Positions 44,233 through 55,190 of a DNA stretch of 62,896 bases are shown in pieces (the first letter of the stretch is position 1; every line of letters begins with the position of its first letter). The DNA lies in NCBI GenBank assembly GCA_025059715.1, contig JANXCE010000010.1, positions 1 through 62,896 of the forward strand, given 5' to 3'. This DNA is from Caldimicrobium sp. (lineage in GTDB: Bacteria; Desulfobacterota; Thermodesulfobacteria; Thermodesulfobacteriales; Thermodesulfobacteriaceae). The position numbers and the translations under genes were made by a program. The notes beneath the pieces are model-generated. The model saw only the letters and a list, made by a program, of their open reading frames with translations, was not told the origin of the DNA and ran no database searches.

Positions 44233-45141
44233 TTAACTTAAGCCACCATAGCTGTGTAACCCTGACAATAGGAAGTTAACTCCAAAATAGGTAAAAAGAA
44301 CTGCCATAAATCCAATAAGAGAGACTAAGGCTATTTTTTTTCCTTGCCAACCGCGGACTAAGCGGGCATGGATGGCACCTCCGTAAATCAACCAGGTAAT
44401 TAAAGACCATGTCTCCTTCGGGTCCCAGCTCCAATAATTACCCCAGGCTTGATCTGCCCAAATAGCTCCAGTAATTATACCCAGACTGAGCCAGAAAAAA
44501 CCAAATAATATACATTTATACATGAAATTATCCATGATCGCCTTGGGAGGCAACTTATCCTTTAGTAGGGGTTTATCACCTAACAGGTAGAAAATACTTA
44601 CCACAAAGGCAATGGCAAAGCCTGCATATCCCAAGAAACAAGTGATCACATGGGCTATGAGCCAATTACTCTTAAGGGCTGGAATTAGAGGTTTAATAGT
44701 GGAATCGGTTAAAAAACTTGCAAAGGCCATAATTAAAGAGGCAAGAACAAAAACAAAGCTTCCAAAAATTCTCTTAGCCAGTTTTAACTCCCAGAATAGA
44801 TATATACCAGAAATTGATAATCCAAAGAAAATCAAGGATTCGTAAAGATTAGATAGAGGCACATAACCAAAGCCTGTCTGATGAGTTTGAATCCATCGAA
44901 TTATAAAACCATATAAGTTAGCTATAAAGCCTGCCCAAGCTATTGTTGAGCCCCAAAAGGCCCCCTTTTCCCAATTGAAAATCCAATGTGACAGGTAATT
45001 TATACCTGCAATGAGGTAAATAAAGGTAACTAAACTAAAAATTAGGGCATTATCAGGAAGAATTGATTTTTCTGAAAAGGCTAAGATTAGATATAAAAGA
45101 CTTGCTAAAATAAGCCCTAATAGAGGACTTTTTTCTTTCAT
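44233..45141 (-). CDS. Cytochrome c biogenesis protein CcsA/CcsB (heme handling, CcsB/ResC-type)
   Basis: A 302-aa membrane protein with about eight helices and the tryptophan-rich WWD heme-binding motif WADQAWGNYWSWDPKETW, followed by LITWLIYGGAIHARL. It transports or presents heme in the system II cytochrome c maturation pathway, needed for multiheme cytochromes such as the one at 60934. GGAGGCGG precedes the ATG. The partner ResB-type gene is not in this window. Confidence 0.92.
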   Translation of the reverse strand: MKEKSPLLGLILASLLYLILAFSEKSILPDNALIFSLVTFIYLIAGINYLSHWIFNWEKGAFWGSTIAWAGFIANLYGFIIRWIQTHQTGFGYVPLSNLYESLIFFGLSISGIYLFWELKLAKRIFGSFVFVLASLIMAFASFLTDSTIKPLIPALKSNWLIAHVITCFLGYAGFAIAFVVSIFYLLGDKPLLKDKLPPKAIMDNFMYKCILFGFFWLSLGIITGAIWADQAWGNYWSWDPKETWSLITWLIYGGAIHARLVRGWQGKKIALVSLIGFMAVLFTYFGVNFLLSGLHSYGGLS

Positions 45142-45211
45142 AACCGCCTCCTTAAAGTTTTCTCTAACTTAAATATATATCTATCTCAAAAAAAAGACAA
45201 TAAGAAAAACA

Positions 45212-48200
45212 TTAATTCTTTAAACTATTCATAACCAGGTCCTTTAGTTTTTTACAAATCTCCTCCCAGTACCTCTCCCCCTTTTCAACAGCGTCCATGA
45301 AGTCCTCTAATTCTCTCGTAAACTCTTCTGAAATGAATTGATGAAATCTTTGATTTAGATGGGCATAGACCTTCTTTCCTAAACTTGTGGGCACAAGGCT
45401 ACCGTTTTTTAATTCATAGACATAATAGCGCTGAAGAAGTGTAGAGACAATTTCCGCATAAGTGGAAGGGCGACCCAAGCCCTTTTTCTTCATCTCTTGG
45501 ATGAGACTACCCTGATTGTATAGAAACACTTTGGGAATTCTGTGAAGTTCAGCCTTTTCGGGTTTAAGTCCCTGCCTCCATTTAAAAAGTGGAGGTGACT
45601 TCCAAAGAAGATTAAACCCATCCCTAATTATCTCGGTGTTCAATATCTCTTGCCATTCGTAAGAAGGAAGTTGGAAAAGAAATACCCCTTTTTTCACTTT
45701 TAGAGGCGCACATTGACTAGCCATAAATCTTCTAAAAATAAGATCATAAATTCGGAGAGAATCCTTTGTATTTTTGAAGGAAATCAATCCATGGGCTACT
45801 CTCATTTTCAACTCTGGAGCATCCCAGGGATTAGTGGGTCTAATTGCTTCATGGGCTCCCTCCTTCGACCATTCACGAGGTAAAAATAACTTGGGCTCTA
45901 AATTTTTTTCAATATAAGGTTTAGCCACTTGATACCTGCCTGTCTCTGACACCCTGGTAGAATCAGTTCGATGATAGGTTATAAGCCCCAGTTCAAAGAG
46001 TTCCTGAAGTAGTTCCATGGTATAAGAAGTTGAAAAGCGGAAATGACTGTAAGCATCTTCAAGGATGGTATCAGTAGTATAGGGAGGTGGTGGAAAAAGC
46101 TCCTCCTCTCTCTCCTCAAGCAAAAGCACTTTAAGTTCAGGAAGTTCTTCTAAGAGACCCTTAGCCTTATCTCCATCCTCAATATCTAAACTAAAGGTAT
46201 ATTCACCTAAAGTAAAAGAGAGACGATACTTATAAGTTTGGGCTTCTTCTGCCCTTTTTATTATCCAACCTAAAACAGGAGTCTGCACCCTTCCTGCAGA
46301 GAGATTTTTCTTACCAAAGGCTTTCCATAATTCTCTGGAAAGGGAGAATCCTACCCATCTATCTGCTACTCTCCTAGCCAACTGGGCTCTTACCCTGTTT
46401 AAGTTTATCTCTCCGGCCTCTTTAAGTGCTTTCAGAAAAGCCCTGGGTGTTACCTCATGAAAGTCCATTCTTTTTATATTCCTCTGAAAGGGCCTAAGGT
46501 TAATGTATAAGTCATAGGCAATTTTCTCTCCCTCTGAATCAGGATCTGAAGCAATATAAATCTCTGTAGCACAAAAAGCTAACCTTCGAAGAGCGTCAAT
46601 AAGTTCACCCTTATCATAAAGATTTTCTCCCTCGACGGCAATCTCATCTACTATCTCCTCTCCCTTCTCTTTGAGAATTTTTATAGTATCAAAAAGTGGT
46701 AAAAACTTATCCTTTTCTTCTAAAACTCCGAAAATCCCCTCCTTGCGTGAAAGGTTTAAAATATGTCCCATAGAAGCACAAACAGATAGAAGGGTGTTTT
46801 CAATAGGTATTTCATAAACCCATAGATTCTTAATTCTTCTTTTAGAAGGCTTACCAAAGAAACTGGCGATGGTTTTAGCCTTATGCGGAGATTCCACTAT
46901 AATTAGATAATTCTTAAAATCAAAGGAAGTCTCCTCAAGATTTTTTCTCTCCTCTCTAATCCTTTTATCAATCTTTGCCAATTCTTCAAAATCAACCTCT
47001 TGAAATTCTGGTTCATCACCTATAAAAAACCTAAGTCTCCTCTTCAAACTTTGAAAAGCTTTGGCGTTATCTACCAAGAGAAGAGAAATTCCTGGTAAAA
47101 GCCCCTTAGCAGTAAGCCTTGACACCCTCCCTGAGCCTTGAAGATAGACTTGAGCATTACCAACGACTACATAATATCTTCCCTCCTCTACTTCAAGAAA
47201 GACTTCTTCTGAAGTCCTCAGTTTTTCCATAAAGTTTGGGTCAGAAAGCTTATTTATAAGAAACTCTCTGATATTCCCCACCTTTTTTTGTAAGCCTTCA
47301 TACTGAGCAAGATTTTCCTCTTTTAAAGTAATATATTTTCGAAGATAGTTAACAAAAGAGAGAGATTGAAACCTTTCTTCATCTTCAAAGAGGGGCATAA
47401 GAGCTATCAAGAGATTATAGAGAAATTGAATGGATAAAGGGAGTTCTAAAGGATTTTCACCCTTTGTTAAGGGGAAACGATATCTGGGGACTCCTAAGAA
47501 AAGCACATATCTTAACACTTCGGGGAGATCGAGCCCCCTTAAAAGGGGATTACTCAGATGAGACAAACCAACTGCAACCTCTACTTTACCCTCTTTAATT
47601 AGCTGAAGTAATTCCTCCTCTTCCACATCTAAATAAGAGATAACCTCTAAACCATTTTCTTTAAGGAAATTGGTCACCCACTCAACACCGTTTCTGCCAA
47701 AGCTCTCCTCTACAAAGATTAAACCACCACTTCCCAATACTCTGATAGAATCCAGGGCCTTTTGGGTTAGTTTTTCAAGCTTAGAGTCTCTTACCTCTAA
47801 ATAGACATCCTTTACCTTTCTTAAGGTAGAGACAAAACGAGTTACTTCAAAACCAAGTAGATTCTGAAAAAGGATTGCTCTACTGGTTTTCGGTTTTAAG
47901 GTTGCTGAAGAAACCAAAAGTCTTTTATGGACTTTACTATGTTTTTCTTTTATTTTCTCAAGCCTATGATAATCCTCCTCATCCTTTTCTCTTTTTAAGG
48001 CTAAGGCAATCTCTTTGGAGGAAAAACCTAAGAGATAAAAGAGTTCCTCTACATTTTTTCCAGTTTTAAGAAAGGAATCTACATCGTCTACAAAGATCAG
48101 TGAAAAATCAAGTTTTTTAAGAAGTTCAAAATGGCGATGAAAAAAGGCCTGCGTGCAGATAAAAATATCAAAATTTCCTTGATCTAACACTTCCTTTTCT

Positions 48201-48703
48201 TTAGCGGAACCAGTATATGGTAGAATTCTTTTTGTGCGTATGTCTTCGGCCGTAGATAGTTCCATAAGTTTTTTGATTCTCTCTGTTAAGTGAGTTACTA
48301 AGACCCGAGTAGGCACTATAATGAGGGTTTTATCTTTATTAAGTAGTGCGGATATCAAGCCAAAGGTGGTTTTGCCTGTGCCAGTGGGTGCTACAATAGC
48401 AAAGGATTCTCCCAAGAAGAGTCTCTTTGCCCACCCGATTTGAAGTGAAGTAGGATTGGTTCCAACCATCTCTTGAAAGGCTTTAACAAATAGGGCAACT
48501 TCCGTTTCTATCTGGGCAAAAGCTTTTAGACCCTTTAGTTTTTTGAGCTTAACTAAATTTGTAACTACATCCGCAAAGCTGAGAAAATTCAACTCTAAAT
48601 ACTTATCAGGTAGACATTTTACACAAGGTAACCCTTGACTTAATCTTTCATCAGATATAATCCCTCCGCAGTTGGGACATCCTCTGGCTAAGTAAAAAAG
48701 CAC
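45212..48703 (-). CDS. rgy: Reverse gyrase
   Basis: An 1163-aa fusion of a helicase-like domain and topoisomerase IA that introduces positive supercoils; the hallmark enzyme of hyperthermophiles. An N-terminal zinc finger (CPNCGG, CVKC) precedes the helicase part with [11 protein letters not shown] and the Walker [10 protein letters not shown]. The topoisomerase part begins at [17 protein letters not shown], includes [16 protein letters not shown], and carries the active-site tyrosine in [15 protein letters not shown]. The start codon is GTG with AAAGGAGG upstream. Length is normal. Divergent from hslV. Confidence 0.97.
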   Translation of the reverse strand: MLFYLARGCPNCGGIISDERLSQGLPCVKCLPDKYLELNFLSFADVVTNLVKLKKLKGLKAFAQIETEVALFVKAFQEMVGTNPTSLQIGWAKRLFLGESFAIVAPTGTGKTTFGLISALLNKDKTLIIVPTRVLVTHLTERIKKLMELSTAEDIRTKRILPYTGSAKEKEVLDQGNFDIFICTQAFFHRHFELLKKLDFSLIFVDDVDSFLKTGKNVEELFYLLGFSSKEIALALKREKDEEDYHRLEKIKEKHSKVHKRLLVSSATLKPKTSRAILFQNLLGFEVTRFVSTLRKVKDVYLEVRDSKLEKLTQKALDSIRVLGSGGLIFVEESFGRNGVEWVTNFLKENGLEVISYLDVEEEELLQLIKEGKVEVAVGLSHLSNPLLRGLDLPEVLRYVLFLGVPRYRFPLTKGENPLELPLSIQFLYNLLIALMPLFEDEERFQSLSFVNYLRKYITLKEENLAQYEGLQKKVGNIREFLINKLSDPNFMEKLRTSEEVFLEVEEGRYYVVVGNAQVYLQGSGRVSRLTAKGLLPGISLLLVDNAKAFQSLKRRLRFFIGDEPEFQEVDFEELAKIDKRIREERKNLEETSFDFKNYLIIVESPHKAKTIASFFGKPSKRRIKNLWVYEIPIENTLLSVCASMGHILNLSRKEGIFGVLEEKDKFLPLFDTIKILKEKGEEIVDEIAVEGENLYDKGELIDALRRLAFCATEIYIASDPDSEGEKIAYDLYINLRPFQRNIKRMDFHEVTPRAFLKALKEAGEINLNRVRAQLARRVADRWVGFSLSRELWKAFGKKNLSAGRVQTPVLGWIIKRAEEAQTYKYRLSFTLGEYTFSLDIEDGDKAKGLLEELPELKVLLLEEREEELFPPPPYTTDTILEDAYSHFRFSTSYTMELLQELFELGLITYHRTDSTRVSETGRYQVAKPYIEKNLEPKLFLPREWSKEGAHEAIRPTNPWDAPELKMRVAHGLISFKNTKDSLRIYDLIFRRFMASQCAPLKVKKGVFLFQLPSYEWQEILNTEIIRDGFNLLWKSPPLFKWRQGLKPEKAELHRIPKVFLYNQGSLIQEMKKKGLGRPSTYAEIVSTLLQRYYVYELKNGSLVPTSLGKKVYAHLNQRFHQFISEEFTRELEDFMDAVEKGERYWEEICKKLKDLVMNSLKN

Positions 48704-48800
48704 CTTCTTTCCTCCTTTGGTAAATGTATTTTATCTTAGAGGAAAAAAGAGAAATTCCAAGGGGTTTCTTTTTTTCTCATCCTGTGTTATAAATAGAAAT

Positions 48801-49328
48801 ATGTTTAAAGGGACAACAATTATAGCGGTTAAAAGAGAAGGCAAGATAGCAATGGCTGGTGATGGGCAGGTTACCTTTGGGAATACGGTGTTAAAACACG
48901 GAGCAAAAAAAATCCGAAAACTCTATAAAGGGCAGGTTTTAGTGGGTTTTGCTGGAGCCACTGCGGATGCCCTTACACTCTTTGAAAAATTAGAAAAGAA
49001 GTTAGAGCTCTATAGTGGACAGTTACTTAGGTCTGCAGTGGAATTAGCCAAAGACTGGAGAACGGATAAGATCCTTCGAAGGTTAGAGGCCTTTATCATC
49101 GCTGCCGATAGAGAGCATTTACTTTTAATTTCTGGAGCTGGTGATGTGGTAGAGCCCGATGAGGAAGTTATAAGCATAGGATCAGGTGCGCCTATGGCAT
49201 TAGCCTCTGCCAAGGCTCTTCTAAGGTATACCAATCTCTCCGCAAGAGAGATAGCGGAAATTTCCCTTAAAATCGCCAGCGAAATTTGTATCTATACCAA
49301 TTCGGTCATAGTAGTCGAGGAGCTTTAG
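48801..49328 (+). CDS. hslV: ATP-dependent protease subunit HslV
   Basis: A 175-aa proteasome-like peptidase. After a four-residue leader (MFKG) comes [20 protein letters not shown], the mature N-terminal threonine motif; [15 protein letters not shown]-type text follows near the C-terminus. The longer frame from 48717 is ignored: ATG 48801 gives the normal start. No ribosome site is present, but TATAAA at 48788-48793 lies 7 bases before the ATG, so the mRNA may be leaderless. hslU begins on the next base. Confidence 0.95.
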   Translation: MFKGTTIIAVKREGKIAMAGDGQVTFGNTVLKHGAKKIRKLYKGQVLVGFAGATADALTLFEKLEKKLELYSGQLLRSAVELAKDWRTDKILRRLEAFIIAADREHLLLISGAGDVVEPDEEVISIGSGAPMALASAKALLRYTNLSAREIAEISLKIASEICIYTNSVIVVEEL

Positions 49329-50660
49329 ATGCACTCCGAAGAGAGGGAATTAACTCCCAGGGAAATTGTAGCAGAGCTTGATCGTTACATTATTGGTCAA
49401 ACAAAGGCGAAAAGGGCTGTAGCCATAGCTCTCAGAAATAGATGGAGAAGAAGACAATTACAAGGTCCCATTAAAGAAGAAATATATCCTAAAAATATAC
49501 TTATGATTGGACCAACGGGTGTGGGGAAAACAGAGATTGCTAGGCGTCTTGCTAAACTGGCTAAAGCACCCTTCATCAAGGTAGAGGCCACTAAGTTTAC
49601 TGAAGTAGGTTATGTAGGAAGAGATGTAGAATCCATGATTCGAGACCTTACCAATGTAGCAGTGCAAATGGTAAGAGAAGAGGAAGAGAAAAAAATTTTA
49701 GAGAGGGCAAAAGAGTTAGCGGAAGAAAGGATCGTTGAGCTTCTTCTTCCCCAATCCTCTCCTAGAGTCACCTACGACAGTTTAACCAAAGAGAAATTAT
49801 TAAAGATGCTAAAAAGTGGGGCTCTTGACGAAAGAGAAATCGAGATAGAAATAAGTCTCCAAGATAGAGCTCCCGCTATAGAGATACTGGCAGCCTCCGG
49901 TTTGGAAGAAATAGAAATACAGCTTAGAGAGATGCTTTCCTCCTTTATACCCTTTAGAACAAAAAAAAGAAAGGTAAAGATAAAAGAAGCCCTACCCCTC
50001 TTGGTAAAGGAAGAAGCAAATAAACTCATTGATATGGATAAAGTTATCAGAGAGGCCATACATCGCACCGAGACAAGTGGTATAATCTTCATTGACGAGA
50101 TAGATAAGATAGCCAGTAGAGGTTTAACTGCTGGACCTGATGTCTCCCGAGAGGGTGTTCAAAGAGATCTGCTCCCTATTGTGGAAGGAACCACTGTCAA
50201 TACCCGTTATGGTATGGTAAGAACGGACTACATTCTATTCATAGCCAGTGGAGCCTTTCACATGGCAAGACCGTCAGATCTCATTCCAGAACTTCAGGGG
50301 AGATTCCCTATACGGGTAGAATTAGATTCCCTAACTAAAGAGGATTTTGTTAGAATCTTGACTGAGCCAGAAAATGCCATTTTAAAACAATATCAAGCCC
50401 TTCTTGCTACAGAGGGTGTAGAAATAGAATTTACAAAAGAGGCTGTAGAAGAATTAGCCCAGATTGCCTTTGAAATAAACCAAAAAATGGAAAACATTGG
50501 TGCTCGGAGATTATACACGGTAGTAGAAAAGGTCTTAGAAGATCTCTCCTTTGAAGCCTCAGATATTGCACCTACAAGAGTGATCATTACTCCCCAATAT
50601 GTTAGAGAAAAATTAAGTGATGTAATGGAAAAAGAGGAATTAATGAAATTTATCCTTTAA
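49329..50660 (+). CDS. hslU: ATP-dependent protease ATPase subunit HslU
   Basis: A 443-aa AAA+ unfoldase feeding substrates to HslV. Walker A GPTGVGKT at residues 61-68; Walker [15 protein letters not shown]; sensor/Arg regions near [20 protein letters not shown], a strong HslU signature. The I domain lies between about 110 and 240. The ATG follows the hslV stop at once, with GAGGAG inside the hslV end as ribosome site. Confidence 0.97.
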   Translation: MHSEERELTPREIVAELDRYIIGQTKAKRAVAIALRNRWRRRQLQGPIKEEIYPKNILMIGPTGVGKTEIARRLAKLAKAPFIKVEATKFTEVGYVGRDVESMIRDLTNVAVQMVREEEEKKILERAKELAEERIVELLLPQSSPRVTYDSLTKEKLLKMLKSGALDEREIEIEISLQDRAPAIEILAASGLEEIEIQLREMLSSFIPFRTKKRKVKIKEALPLLVKEEANKLIDMDKVIREAIHRTETSGIIFIDEIDKIASRGLTAGPDVSREGVQRDLLPIVEGTTVNTRYGMVRTDYILFIASGAFHMARPSDLIPELQGRFPIRVELDSLTKEDFVRILTEPENAILKQYQALLATEGVEIEFTKEAVEELAQIAFEINQKMENIGARRLYTVVEKVLEDLSFEASDIAPTRVIITPQYVREKLSDVMEKEELMKFIL

Positions 50661-51941
50661 ATGGGTTATTCAAGATCCCTTCTTTTCACAGGGATAGTGG
50701 GAAATATCCTTGAATGGTATGACTTTATCATCTATGGCTATTTTGCCAGCCAGTTTGCCAAACTTTTTTTCCCTGCCTCAGACCCTGTAGTATCCCTGAT
50801 TTTAAGTTTTTCTACCTTTGCAATGGGATTCTTTGCTAGACCTATAGGAGCATTCTTTATTGGATATTTGGGAGATCGCAAAGGGCGGAAACCTGCGCTA
50901 CTTGTCTCCATCATTCTTATGGCTATCCCTTCTTTTCTTATAATCTTTCTTCCCACATATGAAACCATAGGTATCTTAGCTCCTATACTTCTTACTCTTC
51001 TCAGACTTCTGCAGGGCTTCTCCGCAGGTGGTGAATACACTACCTCAATTGCCTTCCTGTTGGAACATAGTTCACCTGATAAAAGAGGCCTTTGGAGTAG
51101 TGTAAATCTTTTCGGCGCTATTTTAGGAATCCTCTTAGGATCACTTTCCGCAACATTACTTCACTCAGTGTTAGATCAAACTTCCCTTGAAAGGTATGGT
51201 TGGAGATTAGCGTATCTACCTACTATCTTTTTAGCCCTGGTGGGTTATGTCATCAGAAAACATACCTACGAAACTCCAGCCTTTCTTAAGGCACAATTAT
51301 CCCCTCTGCGGGGGTTCCCCCTGATGTATGCCCTTAAACACTGTCCCCGATCTTTTTTTCTGACAATATTGCTCTCAATGGTCCAAGGGGTAGCTTTCTA
51401 CATCCTCTTTGTATATTTCCCTACTTATTTTTCTCGATATTTGAAACTTTCTGCGGATCAGGCACTTATTTCTAATACTCTGGCTATGGCTCTGCTCTGC
51501 GCCCTAATTCTACCCTGTGCTTATCTCTCTGACCGCATAGGGAGAAAACCTCTCTTAGTTTTTTCCCTCAGTCTCTATGCAGGCCTTTCTTTTTGGCTTA
51601 ATAAACTTCTTACGATAAGTAGCTTTAAGGAAATCGTATTTATTCACCTTCTCTTTGCACTCATTTCAGGATTTTTCATGAGCATTTTACCGGTAACCCT
51701 GGCGGAACTCTTTCCAGTGAAAATAAGAAGCACCTCCTTAGCGGTGCTTTACAATGTTTCCTTGGCAATATTTGGTGGAACAGCACCAATGCTTGCTACC
51801 TACCTTGTAGAAAAAGTAAACTTACCCCTCTTCCCCGGATTATATCTTTCTTTGACAACTGCCTTTGTTTTCTTAATTGTTCTAATATTTTTACCAGAAA
51901 CTCATCCCCTCAAATCTAAGGGAATTGCCCAAAGATCGTAG
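50661..51941 (+). CDS. MFS transporter, metabolite:H+ symporter type
   Basis: A 426-aa inner-membrane carrier with 12 predicted helices. The start GNILEWYDFIIYGYFASQFA and the loop GYLGDRKGRKPALLVSI place it in the ProP/KgtP-like metabolite:H+ symporter branch; RLLQGFSAGGEYTTSIAFL and LSDRIGRKPLLVFS are further family motifs. Substrates of the branch include organic acids and osmolytes; none can be assigned. It starts on the base after the hslU stop and overlaps convergent rimO by 40 bases. Confidence 0.9.
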   Translation: MGYSRSLLFTGIVGNILEWYDFIIYGYFASQFAKLFFPASDPVVSLILSFSTFAMGFFARPIGAFFIGYLGDRKGRKPALLVSIILMAIPSFLIIFLPTYETIGILAPILLTLLRLLQGFSAGGEYTTSIAFLLEHSSPDKRGLWSSVNLFGAILGILLGSLSATLLHSVLDQTSLERYGWRLAYLPTIFLALVGYVIRKHTYETPAFLKAQLSPLRGFPLMYALKHCPRSFFLTILLSMVQGVAFYILFVYFPTYFSRYLKLSADQALISNTLAMALLCALILPCAYLSDRIGRKPLLVFSLSLYAGLSFWLNKLLTISSFKEIVFIHLLFALISGFFMSILPVTLAELFPVKIRSTSLAVLYNVSLAIFGGTAPMLATYLVEKVNLPLFPGLYLSLTTAFVFLIVLIFLPETHPLKSKGIAQRS

Positions 51942-53206
51942 GTTCCACTCCTTATAATTTTAACCTTTACTTTGTCGCCTACCAAAATCGAAGTCCCCTT
52001 AATCTTTAATAGGTATGTAACTCCATCAATATCTGGAGCTTGAATTTTAGCTATACCAAAGGGTCTACCTTTGGGATCTTCCCCCAAGATTAGGACTTCC
52101 TCTTCATGGCCTATCCTTTCCCTTAATCTTGACTTAGTTATTTCCCTTTGAACCTTTAATAACTCCCTTTTTCTTTTTAGTTTCTCGCGATAGGGAACTT
52201 GAGGGGAATAATTTTCTGCCATTGTGCCTTCCTCTGGATAGTAGATAAACACTCCAAGATAATCAAATAAAGCTCTTTTTAGAAAATCAAGAAGATAAAC
52301 AAATTCTTTTTCTCCCTCTCCTGGAAAACCCACAATGATACTTGTTCTTATTGATGCTTGTGGACATACGGTTCTTATGTGTTCAATTAGAGATAAAATC
52401 TTTTCAGGAGTATACCCTCTTTTCATCTTTCTCAAAATCTCGGGGTGGGCATGTTGTATGGGAATATCGAAGTAGGGGACAACCTTGGGTTGAGATAACA
52501 CCTCTTCAATAAAGGCCTTTTCAAGGGTGGTAGGATGAAGGTACAAAAGACGCAGTCTAAAATCATAGGGTAGGGCTGTGAGTCTTTCAACGAGGGTTAA
52601 AAGCCCATTCTTCAGGGATAAATCTCTGCCATAAGAGGCAAGATCCTGACCTACTAATATTAGTTCCTTGACTCCTCTATTTAACAAGTTTTTAGCCTCA
52701 ACTAATAAGAGCTCCTCAGGTTTACTCTTGAGAGGGCCACGGATCTTAGGGATCGTGCAATAACTACACCGATGATTACAGCCTTCAGAGATCTTTAGGT
52801 AGGCATAAAAGGGGCTTTCAGTCAATACTCTATCAGGAGGTTCTTGAGAGGCAAAATATTTATAGGGTTCTATATCGTAAAACTCATCTACCTCTGGAAG
52901 AAGTTCTTTTAATTTTTCGCTGCCATATCTTGCGGTCAAACAACCGGAGACAATTAATTTCTGAGTATCTTTTTTTTGAGCTCCAAGCTCAATTATATGT
53001 TCCAAGGCCTCTTCCACAGAAGGTCTTATAAAAGCGCAGGTATTCACCCAGAAGAGATTAGCCTCCCCTGGATCTAAAGTAAATTCATAGCCCTGTTTTT
53101 TTAAAATGTAGAGAAGCTTTTCAAAATCACACTTATTTTTAGGACAACCTAAACTAACAGGATAGACCTTCTTAGGCACTTTTGACTTGGTGAATTTCAT
53201 TTCCAT
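51902..53206 (-). CDS. rimO: Ribosomal protein S12 methylthiotransferase RimO
   Basis: A 434-aa radical SAM enzyme that adds a methylthio group to Asp88 of S12. The N-terminal UPF0004 domain has Cys21 (SLGCPKNKCDFE), Cys57 and Cys89; the radical SAM cluster is CNHRCSYC (Cys143, Cys147, Cys150) in SEGCNHRCSYCTIPKIRG; a TRAM domain ends the chain. The SLGCPKN opening marks RimO rather than MiaB. It overlaps panD by 35 bases. Confidence 0.92.
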   Translation of the reverse strand: MEMKFTKSKVPKKVYPVSLGCPKNKCDFEKLLYILKKQGYEFTLDPGEANLFWVNTCAFIRPSVEEALEHIIELGAQKKDTQKLIVSGCLTARYGSEKLKELLPEVDEFYDIEPYKYFASQEPPDRVLTESPFYAYLKISEGCNHRCSYCTIPKIRGPLKSKPEELLLVEAKNLLNRGVKELILVGQDLASYGRDLSLKNGLLTLVERLTALPYDFRLRLLYLHPTTLEKAFIEEVLSQPKVVPYFDIPIQHAHPEILRKMKRGYTPEKILSLIEHIRTVCPQASIRTSIIVGFPGEGEKEFVYLLDFLKRALFDYLGVFIYYPEEGTMAENYSPQVPYREKLKRKRELLKVQREITKSRLRERIGHEEEVLILGEDPKGRPFGIAKIQAPDIDGVTYLLKIKGTSILVGDKVKVKIIRSGTYDLWAIPLDLRG

Positions 53207-53528
53207 CTTTTAGGTAAATGATTCTAGTTTTAAAATAGGGAAGATCTGCCTCGCCCACCCAGGCATAAGCAACAATTATAAGGGGATCTCCAACTTCCCC
53301 AAGCCTTGCAGATGGACCATTTAATATTACCTGCCCCTTTTCTCCTTCAATTAAATAAGTCTCAAACCGATGGCCATTATTTAAATTATAAACCCACACT
53401 GCCTCAAAGGGCAAAAGACCTGCCTTTTCCATAATTTCCCTATCTAAAGTAAGACTTCCCTCATAATAGAGGTTCTTTTCGGTTACCCTTGCAAGCTGAA
53501 TTTTAGCCTTTAACAACTTTCTATACAT
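53172..53528 (-). CDS. panD: Aspartate 1-decarboxylase PanD
   Basis: A 118-aa pyruvoyl enzyme making beta-alanine for pantothenate. Self-cleavage is expected between Gly24 and Ser25 in YYEGSLTLD, the conserved position; LNGPSARLGEVGDPLIIVAY completes the family pattern. It overlaps panC (19 bases) and rimO (35 bases). Confidence 0.94.
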   Translation of the reverse strand: MYRKLLKAKIQLARVTEKNLYYEGSLTLDREIMEKAGLLPFEAVWVYNLNNGHRFETYLIEGEKGQVILNGPSARLGEVGDPLIIVAYAWVGEADLPYFKTRIIYLKDGNEIHQVKSA

Positions 53529-54385
53529 TCTTTCTCCTCCTTTGGATAAATGATTTTATTATCTATTAGTCTGGTTTTGCCCACATATACCGCCAAAGCT
53601 GCAAGAAAGGGGCCCTTAATTTCTTTTATTTCCTGAAGAGTATCCACATCTACCAACTCCACATATTGAACCTTAGTAAAGGGGAACCTCTCTATGTATT
53701 CAATAGCTAATTCCTTTATTCTTTGAGGTTCCCTTTCTCCTCCATGCACCAACATCTCAATAAATTTTAAAGTTTGATAAAGACAGATCGCAGATCTTCG
53801 CTCTTCAGAGGACAAATAGTTATTTCTTGAACTCATAGCCAAACCATCTTCCTCTCTTACAATCGGATGAGGGATTATTTCAATATCCAAATCCAAATCT
53901 TTAGTCATTTGTTGAATTATTTTTAACTGTTGATAATCCTTTTCGCCAAAAATAGCAAAATTTGGTTTTATTATGTTGAAAAGTTTTAGCACCACGGTGG
54001 CCACTCCTCGAAAGTGGCCAGGTCTGAAGGCCCCACATAGTCCCTGAGAGAGCTCAGTTACTTCCACATAGGTTTGATAACCTGGGGGATAAAGTTCTTC
54101 CACATCGGGACAAAATAAAACATCTACTTCTTCCTTTTCCAGGAGAATTCTATCTCTTTCTAAATCCCGAGGATATATCTCATAATCTTCTCCTGAAGCA
54201 AATTGAAGAGGATTGACAAAGATACTCACCACTACCTTGTCCGCCTTTTTTTTCGCTAATCTAACTAACTGGAGATGTCCCTCGTGAAGAAAACCCATAG
54301 TGGGAACAAACCCTATGGTATAACCCTTTTCTTTTAATTCTTTACTAATCTGCTTCATCCTGTTTTTAGTTTTAACTACTTCCAT
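53510..54385 (-). CDS. panC: Pantothenate synthetase PanC
   Basis: A 291-aa ligase joining pantoate and beta-alanine with ATP. PTMGFLHEGHLQLVRLA (HIGH-like motif, residues 28-43), VSIFVNPLQF, FGEKDYQQL and AMSSRNNYLS are all present. First gene of panC-panD-rimO on the minus strand; 224 bases without a gene separate it from the L,D-transpeptidase. Confidence 0.96.
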   Translation of the reverse strand: MEVVKTKNRMKQISKELKEKGYTIGFVPTMGFLHEGHLQLVRLAKKKADKVVVSIFVNPLQFASGEDYEIYPRDLERDRILLEKEEVDVLFCPDVEELYPPGYQTYVEVTELSQGLCGAFRPGHFRGVATVVLKLFNIIKPNFAIFGEKDYQQLKIIQQMTKDLDLDIEIIPHPIVREEDGLAMSSRNNYLSSEERRSAICLYQTLKFIEMLVHGGEREPQRIKELAIEYIERFPFTKVQYVELVDVDTLQEIKEIKGPFLAALAVYVGKTRLIDNKIIYPKEEKECIESC

Positions 54386-54609
54386 AACTCTAAATCAATC
54401 CTAATCTACCTTCTACCCACTCCTCCCATAGAAGACGCCTTGAACCTTTATATTCCTTTCTTATTTTAAAATACCAAAAAGTAAAATTATTGATGATCTT
54501 TAAAATATAAAGCACCTTCCCAAAAATCCAAAGGCTTAACTACTTGCGGATATGACAATTTTTTTAACATCTCAAAAAGCGATTTAGAGGAATCTATAAT
54601 AAAGACTTT

Positions 54610-55137
54610 TTACATAGGTTTCAAAAATCTGAGCAGCACTTCCAGATCTGAGTTGTTTAGGGCAATACAACCTTGAGTCCAATTAAAATTAATCTTGGTC
54701 CCTTCTCGTTTTCCATCTCCTCCACCGTGAATGCCTATGGCATATCCTAAGGTATTCTTCAGGCTATCTGTGGAACAACTCCAAACCTCTTTAAGTTTTT
54801 CCCAATCAAGATCTCCTCTGTAATATGCAAGGGATATATCATTTATATTGGGATAGGTTAACTCTGCGAATAAATAATATAATGAGGAGGGTCTAATGTC
54901 TTTTATTTGGTAGAGCCCCTCAGGAGTAAGGAAATCTCCTTTTTTATTTTTAGGCAAGAAGGTTCTTAAACCGTGCCCGGCAGGGAATTCTAAAAGCGTC
55001 TTTTCTCCTTTTCTTACATAAATACGATACTTTGCCTTATCATAGAGTAGAAAAATCTCCTCCTTTGTTTCCGCAAGGCAAAGAGATTTAGCGAAAGTGA
55101 AAACTAAGGTTTGTAGAAGAATAAAAATTACAACCAT
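54610..55137 (-). CDS. L,D-transpeptidase (YkuD family), exported
   Basis: A 175-aa protein with an N-terminal signal peptide (hydrophobic residues 1-20). The YkuD catalytic core appears as GIHGGGDG and TQGCIALNN, matching the HG...S-x-G-C-(I/V)-x-(L/M) pattern with Gln in place of the usual Ser. The catalytic cysteine is kept. These enzymes cross-link peptidoglycan or attach proteins to it in the periplasm. Divergent from yjbQ. Confidence 0.87.
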   Translation of the reverse strand: MVVIFILLQTLVFTFAKSLCLAETKEEIFLLYDKAKYRIYVRKGEKTLLEFPAGHGLRTFLPKNKKGDFLTPEGLYQIKDIRPSSLYYLFAELTYPNINDISLAYYRGDLDWEKLKEVWSCSTDSLKNTLGYAIGIHGGGDGKREGTKINFNWTQGCIALNNSDLEVLLRFLKPM

Positions 55138-55153
55138 TTTACCAAGTTACCCC

Positions 55154-55181
55154 TTGACAATATTTTAAAATCTTTTAAAAA
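55154..55181 (+). promoter_or_regulatory. Promoter of yjbQ (leaderless start)
   Basis: TTGACA at 55154-55159, 16-base spacer, TAAAAA at 55176-55181; the ATG at 55191 follows 9 bases later and there is no ribosome site. Confidence 0.45.
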
Positions 55182-55190
55182 TTAGAAAAT

